Source: a virus
Length of the DNA stretch: 40,514 nucleotides
IMG/VR virus record: IMGVR_UViG_3300046007_001204
Location: 1-40,514 of that record
Reading direction: 5' to 3' (one strand)
Shown here piece by piece: positions 1 to 9,400 of the stretch. Position numbers and translations under genes: made by a program. The notes below the pieces were generated by a model. That model was given only the letters and a program-made list of their open reading frames with translations, ran no database searches and was not told the DNA's origin. Position 1 is the stretch's first letter. Each line of letters starts with the position of its first letter.

Positions 1-1671
1 TTGCAGGCACAGAAGTTGGGGGATTACACACCTGCCCAGTATCAAGGCATGGATGTGTCTTACCTTGGTGCTAGGGCACCACAGCTTCAGCAGTATCAGA
101 TGGAGTCTCCGGAACGGGTCGCTGCCCAACAAGTTGCTGCTCAGCAACTTCAGCAGTATCAGATGGAGGGGCCAGAACGTGTTGCTGCCCAGACTGACTT
201 TGGTGCCGTTGCTGCGCCCAATCTCCGCGACATTCAGATGGGTGGGCCGCGACAAGTAACCGCGCCGTCTGACCTTGAACGCCTTGGCATGGGACCGGCT
301 GAGCGTGTTGGTACGCAAGGGCTTGAACAATATCAGATGGGGCCAGCACAACAGGTGCAGGCTGAACGTTTTGGTCTCAGCACGCTTCAGCCTTACATGT
401 CTCCGTACATGCAAGATGTGGTGGAGTTCCAAAAGCAGCAGGCTGTTGGTGATTACGCTAGGAATTTGCCGGGACTTCAGGCAGCGGGTGTCAGGTCTGG
501 CGCTCGTGGTGGTACCCGTGAAGCGTTGCTTCAGTCAGAGGCCCGTAAAGGTCTGCGTGAACAGTTGGGTGGCATTCAGGCAACTGGCACACAACGTGCG
601 TTTGAACAGGCCCAGCAGTTGTATGGCGCTGACCGTGCTCAGGCTCTGCAGGCGCAGTTGGCTAATCAGGCTGCCGGTCTCACGGTAGGCCAGCAGAACC
701 TCGCGGCTCGGCTCGGCGTTCAGCAGTTGGGTGCCCAGCAGGGTCTTCAGGCTGCGTTGGCTAATCAGGCGGCGGGTATGCAGGTTGGGCAGCAGAACCT
801 TGCTGCGGCTCAGGCTCGTCAACAATTGATGGCTCAGCAGCAACTTGAAGCACAGCGGCTTAATCAGGCTGCAGGACTTACAACAGAGCAGGCCAACCTT
901 CAGGCAGCGTTGCAGACGCAAGGACTTGGTGCTCAGCAAGCACTGCAGTCGCAGTTGGCTAATCAACAAGCGGCTATTACTGGTGGTCAGATGGGTCTTC
1001 AGGCTCAGTTGGCTAATCAGCAGGCAGCGCAGCAGGCTAAAGCACAGAACCTCCAAGCCCGTCTCGGCGTACAACAGCTTGGCGCTCAGCAAGGACTTCA
1101 AGCTGGTCTTGCTAATCAGCAGGCTGGACTTCAGGCGGCGTTGGCCAACCAACAGGCTATGCAGCAGGCAGCGGGTCAAAACCTCCAAGCACGACTTGGT
1201 GTGCAGGCTTTGGGTGCCCAGACGGATGTACAGACTCAGTTGGCCAATCAGCAGGCCGCGCTTCAGGCTCAACAGCAGGCGCTGGCGCAACGTCAGTTTG
1301 GCGCTGAGTTTGGTGAACGTTCTCGGCAGTTCGGCAGAAACCTTGGTCTGCAAGGCATTCAGCAGCAGTTGGCTGCGGCGCAGGCACTTGGTGGGCTTGG
1401 CCAACAACAGTTTGGTCAGCAGCAGACAATTAACCAAGCCCAGATGGCGGCGGGTCAACAGATGCAGCAGTTGGAGCAGGCTCGGCTGCAAGCTCAGTAC
1501 GAAGACTTCCTTGCTCGTCAGCGTTACCCGTACGCTCAGCTTGGTTTCATGTCCGATATCATTCGTGGTACTCCGGCATCAAGTGCGATGCAGACTATGT
1601 ATCAGGCAGGACCAAATCCGCTTAATACGGTTGCCGGTCTTGGTGCGTTGGCTTACGGCGGCGGGAGGTAA
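1..1671 (+). CDS. Repetitive Gln/Ala-rich virion-associated protein (5' truncated)
   Basis: The frame is open from base 1, so the TTG at base 1 is probably not the true start. The visible 556 residues fall into three parts. Residues about 25-120 hold five degenerate copies of a YQMxxPxxVxAQ unit. Residues about 120-215 are a non-repetitive segment with the signature SPYMQDVV, followed by a Gly/Ala/Arg-rich stretch. Residues about 217-430 are strongly repetitive, built on 11- and 33-residue units around LANQxA and ARLGVQQLGAQQGLQ, which suggests a long helical or coiled-coil rod. The C-terminus (ending YGGGR) is short and non-repetitive. It lies 3 bases upstream of another virion gene and the giant polyvalent gene, so an internal or tail-associated virion role is inferred. 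I do not recognise a named family. The start and total length are unknown. Confidence 0.75.
   Translation: MQAQKLGDYTPAQYQGMDVSYLGARAPQLQQYQMESPERVAAQQVAAQQLQQYQMEGPERVAAQTDFGAVAAPNLRDIQMGGPRQVTAPSDLERLGMGPAERVGTQGLEQYQMGPAQQVQAERFGLSTLQPYMSPYMQDVVEFQKQQAVGDYARNLPGLQAAGVRSGARGGTREALLQSEARKGLREQLGGIQATGTQRAFEQAQQLYGADRAQALQAQLANQAAGLTVGQQNLAARLGVQQLGAQQGLQAALANQAAGMQVGQQNLAAAQARQQLMAQQQLEAQRLNQAAGLTTEQANLQAALQTQGLGAQQALQSQLANQQAAITGGQMGLQAQLANQQAAQQAKAQNLQARLGVQQLGAQQGLQAGLANQQAGLQAALANQQAMQQAAGQNLQARLGVQALGAQTDVQTQLANQQAALQAQQQALAQRQFGAEFGERSRQFGRNLGLQGIQQQLAAAQALGGLGQQQFGQQQTINQAQMAAGQQMQQLEQARLQAQYEDFLARQRYPYAQLGFMSDIIRGTPASSAMQTMYQAGPNPLNTVAGLGALAYGGGR
649..1290 (+). repeat. In-frame 33/99-bp coding repeats (11-residue periodicity)
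   Basis: Within the truncated first gene, units beginning QAQLANQ or QAALANQ recur with lengths of 33, 33, 33, 18, 33, 11 and 33 residues. Nearly all are multiples of 11. At the DNA level they are diverged direct repeats, for example around ttggctaatcag. An 11-residue period is typical of right-handed hendecad coiled coils. Confidence 0.7.
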
Positions 1672-1674
1672 GTT

Positions 1675-3432
1675 ATGTACGACATTAAAAAAGGCGGCGG
1701 TCTTCGTAGCCTCGCTCCCATCGTCGATCAGACTGAACAATTTTTGGAAAAACAGAACGTACCAAAGGAGCAGGTCGTACCGTTCCTCATGTCGCTTGGT
1801 CGTCCAGAACTTGCTGGCGCTGTAGCAGATCGTATGCGGCTCGACACCGCAGCCGAAAACATGAAGATGATGCAGCAAGGCAAATCTGCGCCTCCCACAG
1901 TGGTGCAAGAAAACCGTGCGCAAGCGCAGGGTTTGATGGGGATGATGCCGCAGCGGAATCCTATGATGCCGAATCAACCGATGCCGCAGATGGCCGGTGG
2001 CGGGATCGTGGCATTTTCAAACGGCAGTACAGTGCGGTTGCCCAAGTCGGAAGTGTTCTCCGACGCAGGCTTTGAAGAGTACATCCGCAACAACTTCCCA
2101 AACTGGGAGCAGTTGCCCGAAGATCAGAAGCGCGAAGTGGCCCGCGCCATGAAGGATCAGTATCTCTCGGCGCAGGGCCGAGCGATGCAGCGTGAAGCTA
2201 TTGATCCTAGGATGCAGCGTGGTTATGTAGCCCCGGCTCCTGCTGCGGCCCCCGTGGCTGGCCTACCTGCTGCACTTCCTGCAGCGCCTGCTCCGACTGC
2301 GCCCCCCGCAGCGGCCCCGACTGGGTTCGTTGCACCTGACTCGCAAGGTGCGTTGTTTGATCAAATGATGCAGTCGGCTAGCCGCCCGACTCCGCCTGCG
2401 GCTCCCGTTGTACCCCCTGTTACTCAACCTGCGGCTGCGGCGCGACGGCCCACTACTCCGCCTGCGGCTCCTGCGCCGGGTATCGCACTGCCTGATGTCA
2501 ATGCCCCCCAAACCCTTGAACAGGTTACGGCTGCTCGTATTGCAGGCGACAAGGCTGCGGGTATTACTGGCGATGCGACCAAGGCTTACGAAGACTTCCT
2601 CAAAGCCCGCACGGCAGAAATTCCTGAAGAGAAAAAGGCTGCGTATAAAAATGCTTGGATGATGGTCGGCGCTCGGTTGCTGGGCAGCCGTAGTCCGTTC
2701 TTTGCTCAGGCATTGGGCGAGGCGGCTGAGGCTGGCATTACCGGCTACCAGAAGGATCTGAAGGAACTCAAAACCGCCGAGCAGGCATTGCGTCAGGCTG
2801 ACATGCAGCTTCGCATGAACAAGGAAGCCATTGCCCGTGGCGACCTCCGTGCGGATCAGGCTGAAGTGCGGCGTCAGGAAGACAACTACACGAACAAGCA
2901 GTTCAAGTTGTTTGAGCTTCAAACGAACGCCCGTGACAAGGCGCTTGATCGTGCGATGGATCTTCGTATTGCTCAACTCAGAAACGTCACAGGCGGCGAC
3001 TCACGCATTACTCGTTTGCAGGGACTGTATGAAGCCACGCAAGAGGAAGGTCTGACCCCGCAACAGAGGCAGGCGCGTCAGGATAAACTTGCTGAACAGA
3101 TCGAGATGGACCGCAGGTTTACGGCGGCGACCACTTCAGGTGGTTACTCTGCGGATATCCGGTCGGAGACAGAGCGTAAGGAACTTATACAGAAAGTGCG
3201 AGACAGCTTTATTTACCGTAACCAGAAGATGATTGCTGATAACTCTCGCCGTCCTGAGAATGAGCGTGCTGCGGCACGTGCAGAAATGGAGCGGTTGGAA
3301 CGTGAAGCCACGGGCGGTATGCCTTCTCCAGACTACGCTCCCCGTAGCCAGAACATCAGCGGTGGGCCATACTCGGACAAGTCGGACGATGAAATAAAGC
3401 GTCAGCTTAACGAGCAATTTGGGATCAGGTAA
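1675..3432 (+). CDS. Putative internal virion protein, Pro/Ala-rich with helical C-terminal half
   Basis: This 585-residue protein starts at an ATG 3 bases after the previous stop, with GGGAGG just upstream as the ribosome site. Residues 1-90 are helical. A MAGGGIVAF motif follows at about residues 104-112; I associate this motif with structural proteins of aquatic phages, from memory only. Residues about 183-275 are a Pro/Ala low-complexity linker. The remainder is charged and helical, with long heptad-like Gln/Arg/Glu stretches (about residues 290-520). Its stop overlaps the next start by one base (TAATG), so translation is coupled to the giant polyvalent gene. No catalytic motif is visible. 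A virion-internal role is inferred from position and composition; the exact function is unknown. Confidence 0.75.
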   Translation: MYDIKKGGGLRSLAPIVDQTEQFLEKQNVPKEQVVPFLMSLGRPELAGAVADRMRLDTAAENMKMMQQGKSAPPTVVQENRAQAQGLMGMMPQRNPMMPNQPMPQMAGGGIVAFSNGSTVRLPKSEVFSDAGFEEYIRNNFPNWEQLPEDQKREVARAMKDQYLSAQGRAMQREAIDPRMQRGYVAPAPAAAPVAGLPAALPAAPAPTAPPAAAPTGFVAPDSQGALFDQMMQSASRPTPPAAPVVPPVTQPAAAARRPTTPPAAPAPGIALPDVNAPQTLEQVTAARIAGDKAAGITGDATKAYEDFLKARTAEIPEEKKAAYKNAWMMVGARLLGSRSPFFAQALGEAAEAGITGYQKDLKELKTAEQALRQADMQLRMNKEAIARGDLRADQAEVRRQEDNYTNKQFKLFELQTNARDKALDRAMDLRIAQLRNVTGGDSRITRLQGLYEATQEEGLTPQQRQARQDKLAEQIEMDRRFTAATTSGGYSADIRSETERKELIQKVRDSFIYRNQKMIADNSRRPENERAAARAEMERLEREATGGMPSPDYAPRSQNISGGPYSDKSDDEIKRQLNEQFGIR

Positions 3433-6400
3433 TGGCTGATTACCAGCTTCTTCTTGAAGCGGACAGGAGAGGTCTCCTCTCCCCGCAGCAGTCTGCGCTT
3501 TTGCGTGAGGCCCAGCGGCGTGGTTTGCTTGAAGAAGAGCAACCGGCTCAGCCAGTCGTGCCGGAACCTAAGCCCGAAGATCAGTCTTTCTTGCGTGAAG
3601 TAGCTGACGTTCCTCTTAAAGTAGGAACTGGTATCGCTCAGGGCATTCGCTTCATTACGGATGCGTTTGGCGCAGATAACCCCGTATCGCAGAACATACG
3701 TGGCGTTGAAGGCTATCTTGAAGGGCTGCTCAGTGCACAGTCCAAGCAGGATAGTCAGGAAGTTGCTCGTATCATGCAGGAAGCTGAGGACAAGGGTGTA
3801 GGTGCCCAAGTCGTCGCTGCGCTTGATGCGTTCACCAAAGCCCCGGTTGATATCCTGTCGCAGGCGGTTGGCACGGCGTTGCCAACTGTGGTCGGAGGTT
3901 TGTCTGCAGGATTACTTCGTGGTGCAGCGGGCGCTGTAGCGAAAAAGGCTGCTGCTCCGGCTATCGGTGCCGTGACTGGCGCAGGCGTCATCAAGAGCAC
4001 AATTTACGATGAGACCAAACAAGCCTTGATGCAGGAGGGTTTGGACGAAGCGGAAGCTGAACGTGCTGCTATCCAAGCCCAAGAGTACGGTGGCAAAAAC
4101 CTTGATCAGATCATCCTTGGCACGGCACTAGGTGCTGTTGCTGCGGGTACCGGCTTTGAAAAGGCATTGGCAGGAAAGATCCTCTCGCGCACTGCTGCGA
4201 AGGAAGGTGCTGAAGAAGTCGCCAAGCAAGGTGTTGTCCGTGGTGCCATAACTGAAGCCGTACCTGAAGCGGCTCAGGCTGGACAAGAACAACTCGCTGC
4301 TAACATTGCTCTGCAGAGAGAAGGCTTCGATGTTCCGACCACCCGTGGCGTGGCTGGTGCGGCAGCGTTGGAAGGTATCGCTGGCGGTATCTTGGGTGGC
4401 GGTCTCGGCGCTGTATCTGGCCGACCCGAAGTTGAAGTTGCTCCGGAGACCGAGCTACCGCCGCCCCCGCCAGAAGCGCCTGCTCCGCAGTTGCCGCCCG
4501 AAGTCACGCAAAATGCTCGTGACTACATGGCCCGTGTTGATGAGGGCGAAGAAAAGTTTAATTGGATGCGTGGCCGCAAACTGCTCAAAGAGATGGGCGT
4601 TGCAGTCCCGCCTGAAGCAAAAGCTGCCGATGTCAGACAAATTCTGGACAGCACACTTGGAAGAGAGCCTGCTGCACCCAAAGAAGGACAACTTGGAGTT
4701 GAAACTCTCATTGGTGGGGTCTTCGCTCCACCAAAGGTTGCTCAGGAGGTTTCACGTGGAGTATCGACAAGTCCTGCAGAAACTGTCGCTGGAACAGTTG
4801 GAAGAGGCGCTACTGTGCCTGCACCGGGACCAACTCCCGGAGAACCCGCAGTTACAGAGCCTGACCTCACAGGACTGGGGGGCGCTCCATTACCTACTGT
4901 GTCTGCTGAACGCGGAGAAGCGGCAGGCGAGCCTGCACTGACGGAAGACGGGCAGCGGTTCCTTTCCGAGTACGGTCAGTTTGAAACTTACGATCTTGAT
5001 GACGGTGCCAAGTACACCGGAGCGTTGAACCCCAAGACTGGCTTGATGGAAGGCAAGGGCGTCTACGCATACCCAGACGGCACCATTTACGAAGGCGAGT
5101 TTGTTAAGTCCAAGTTCCAAGGCCAAGGCAGGCGCACTCTTCCTTCCGGCGAAATGTACGAAGGCGAGTTCAAAAACGACAAGTACAACGGTTTTGGCAC
5201 GCTGAATTTTGCTGACGGCTCGTATTACAAAGGCAACTTTAAGAACGACAAGTTCAGCGGTGAAGGTGAGTTCGTTGATGCTGATGGCACGACGATGCGC
5301 GGCATGTTCAAAGCTGGCAAGTTCTTGGGCGAACCTGAGACCGTGCCTGTCGAGGAAGCACTGACTCCTCCGGACGACACCCCGCAGGCGGCTGATGTTG
5401 CTACACCTGCTCAGACTCCAACTACGACGCAGGTTGCGGGGCCAAGGCTTTCCGAAGATGCGACCGACGAAGATATCGCCCGGTACGTCGAAGAAAAGAA
5501 CAACATGCCGCCTGCTGCAGAAGTTCAGTTGCAGGAAGGTGATGCGGTTCGCGTGGGCAACATGCCCGGTACGATCATTGGTGTGGAAGGCGATTACATC
5601 AAGTTCCGACCCGTCAATGCCCGCCGTGAGAAGGCATATCAGAGGGTTCCTGCCAGCATGGTTGTGTTTGAATCACGACCGTCTGATGACCTTGTATCTT
5701 TGTCCAAACGTATTGAAGAACAGTTCGGGGAAGAAGCTGGCGAACTTAATATAGACAAAGATGCCATGATCCCGCTTGTCGGTGCCAACATGTACGGCTC
5801 CAACATTGCAGATGTGGCAGTGAAGGAAATGCTGCAGAACTCTTTTGACGCTGTGAAAGAAAGTGTCAAGAAAGGGCAGACTGATGTTGGTGATATCAAT
5901 GTCTCAATCAATGACAACGACCGCACGCTGATTGTTGAAGATGACGGCGTTGGTATGACGCCGGAAATCATTCGCAAAGCGTTCTTCACCATCGGTGGTT
6001 CCGCCAAAGAACTTGATCCCGGCGAGACTAGCGGCGGTCTTGGCATGGCCAAGATGGGCGTCCTGATGGGTGCCGAACGTATCAAGATTGACACTGTTCG
6101 TGACGGTATCCGCACGACTATCGATGCCACTCGTGATGAAATTGCTCAGAGCAACTTCAAGATCCGCAAGCAACCTGCTCCCAAGGACGAGCACGGTACG
6201 AAGATTACGCTCAAAATACCCGAGACTTATACCGATACGCTTACGGGGGATGCAAAAAGAGTTTGGTTCCCTTATGGATCATCAGGCATCAGTATCTTTG
6301 GCAAGCCTTTGGTTGGTCCTGCCAAGGTCACGTTCAACGACACTGCGAGTGGTGAAAAGGAAGAACTTCCAATTGGCGTCAATTTTGATACAAAGGAGAT

Positions 6401-9400
6401 GCCAAAGCTCACGACTGCCGATACGGCGTGGGGCACCTTGGAAGTTTATATGGGTACGAAGCGTAAGAAGTACCCTACACACAATATCCTTTCCAGTGGC
6501 ATCTGGCAGTTTGAGAATCCGTTTAAGCTTAGCGGAAATGAAAAAATCCCGTACGACATCGTTGTAAACGTAAAGTCCAAGGTTAGAGCCAAGGACGTTA
6601 ATTACCCGTTTGAAAACAGTCGAGAAAGGTTCAAGCCTCGAGTTGCAAAAGATATAGAGGCTTTGCAGGGTTACTTGCAGCGTATCGCTCGTGGCGAAGA
6701 AGCCAAGGAACTGCAACAGTCTTTCAAGGATCTTGTGCAGATGCCTCGTGTTGAGGCTGGCGAAGACTTAAAAGATACAAGCAAGAAACTGCAGAAAGTA
6801 TTTGATAGGCGCAGAGACGAAGCGCCAAAAAAACTTGCCGTTCCCAAAACTGAAGAAAAAATTGTTATCAGTGATGATGGTGTCAAAGACACGCTTGGCA
6901 AGATTCTTGTGCCGCCGAAGACTAGCGACGTTATGCGTGAGCAGTCTTTCAAGGCTGACAAAGCTCCTCCTTCAATGGAGGAGTTCAAGATTGTCATGGA
7001 ACAGGATCCAAAGCTGCCTGTATTCCATAACAATACAAACGTAGATTACATCGAAGTTGGCGAACCGTACGGCGACCCGCGTCAGTTCTTTGCTGAACTT
7101 GGCACAATTGTTGTTGAGATGAAAGAGGCTTTGGGAGACAGCGGCCTATATGGATTTCCGCGATCTTATGATGTCCTCAAACCCGAGAACTTGTTTTTTG
7201 GCGGCATCTCAATCGACAGAGGGTACGGCGGCATCCATTTAAAAGAAGTGCCGTATAAGGCCATTTACATCAACCCGTTCTATGAATGGGGTGCTGAAAC
7301 GCTGTTTGGTATTCGTGCCAACATGTATGAGACCATCACGCATGAACTCGCCCACACCGGAAACATGGATCACGGTGTCGGGCACAACCAAGAAATGATC
7401 AAAGTCCGTCAGTATCTTGCTGACCAAGGACTTGAAGACTACTTCCGCGATGCAATATTGAAGGTTCTGGCTAAACACGAGTCTGTGTTTACTGCCATGA
7501 AGGAGGCATATGGACGCTCAACGACAGCAAACGTTGCAAAGTCTCTTGAGGAGTACAACAAAGACTCCTCCGCAGCATCAGCTAGAGGAGATAAAGCAGG
7601 CGATAAAGGTAAACCACGGGCTGTATCAGCAGGAAAACGACGCGGAGGGGATGGCACTGTACCGCCCGCTGCTCCAAGCGGCGAACCAAGCGAAGTCGGT
7701 GGAGGAGTTGGTAAGGCTGGTAAGCGGGTAAAGAAGAAGGCCGAACCCGCAAAGGTCAAACCAAAGGAGACGCCTGAAGAATTCAAGCAACGGCGTGTCA
7801 GCACCCTTAATAACAAGTTCAACAAGAACGGACTGATTGAGCGTACCCGCAAGTATTTGTGGGGTGAAGACGTTGGTTCGCGCCGCGTTGATCTGTACGA
7901 GCGTGCCGTCAAGTTCTTCCAGAACGAACTGCGTCCGTTGAAGCGGCTGGAACAGGATCTTCGCCGTGCCAAACAACTTATTGTCGGCGTCCCCGGCTTC
8001 AACAATGCTTATAGCCTGATCACTGCTGCCCAAGACAAGGCAGCGTTCTACGCATCAACAGTCCTGAAGCGTCCGATGGATGCTGCGTACAAGGCTATCG
8101 ATAATTACGCCAAGATGCGTGGACTTGATACAAACAAAGCTTTGGAGGAACTTGATCGTCTGCGTATTGTCCTGCACGAACCGGAACGCCGTGAAGTTAT
8201 GTTCATGCTGAATGCTCCGCTCAGCACCAAGCGCCGACAGTTTATCGGTGCCAACGGCAAGAAGATGCGTATCAGCCCTGCGGAAATCCGGCAGGAGATC
8301 CTGAAGCAGTTGATCAAGCCGACTGATCTTGCCAGCAACGGTACGGCCAAGGCGTTGGGTGACACCCTGCGTAAGCTTGTCATGGACAAGGCTAACCTTG
8401 ATCCGTTGGGCGACAGCCCGATTGCGCAGCCGAACAAGCCGACTTCAACCGATATCAACAGCGCCACGTACAACGTATTGGGTGGCTACTCACCTGAGTT
8501 TATCAATCAGTTGAAGGAAGACTTTGCCCGCATTGGACCGAAGGCACAGGCTGCAGCCGAAGCCGCGTTGAAAGCGGTAAACGATGTTCAGGAAGAAACC
8601 AAAAACCTGAACCGTAAGGCGAAGTATTGGTCGCAGCCGGTTGATAACATCGTTGCGTTCTACAACTTCCAGAACTACGCCCCGCTCAAGGGTCGTCCTG
8701 AAAAGGGTGAGGCTGCCAAACTTGACCCGAATGATCGCCGTGTAAGCGGTGAGTTTGCTGAGGCTGCGCAGGCAATGGAAGGCCGTCAGTCTGAGGCAGA
8801 GAACTCAATCCTGCAGTCGTTCTCGGATGCCTACTACGCCGCTGCCCGTGCGGGCCGTGAGGGTGTAACGGACGCCGTTAAGAACATGATCGACCAAGGC
8901 CACATCAAGGGTAAGCCGGTTGGCAAGATCACGATGGCAGATCGGTATCTGAACCGTGATTTCAGCTTTGCTCCGTACAAAGGCGAGAACAAGATCTTCC
9001 ATTACGACAACGATGGCAACATCGAGGTCTATCAGATCGCGCCGCAAGATTACGCCATTCTCCGTGCCATTCGCCGTCCGTATCAGGAGTCGCACTGGGC
9101 AACGAGGGCAGGTAACGCTATCACAGGCTTCTTTGGCCAGATGCACACCCGGTTCAACCCGTCGTTTGCTCCGCTGAACTTCCCCCGTGACATCATCACC
9201 AACACCCTTAACATTGCGGGCGAGTACGGTGCAGGCAGTGCTCGTGAATACTTTGTTGATGCGTTGCTCCGCAACGTCATGCGCGGCGGCCTTCACAAGT
9301 CCGGCAGGGTGTCGGTTTTGATTGAGAAGGGTGACATTGCCAAACTGCGTGAACTGGCTAAGAAAGATCCGTTCATCAATGACACGTTGGAATGGATTGA

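Noticed and set aside
845-1825. A 326-codon plus-strand frame overlapping the first two virion genes
   Set aside because: Its Arg/Leu/Ser-rich, Trp-containing composition is that of a shifted reading of the Gln/Ala repeats, and it has no ribosome site.
4306-4755. The upstream part of the frame that contains the first nested gene
   Set aside because: Arg/Lys/Ser/Leu-rich shadow composition; only the part after the AGGAGG-GTG at 4744-4758 looks like protein.
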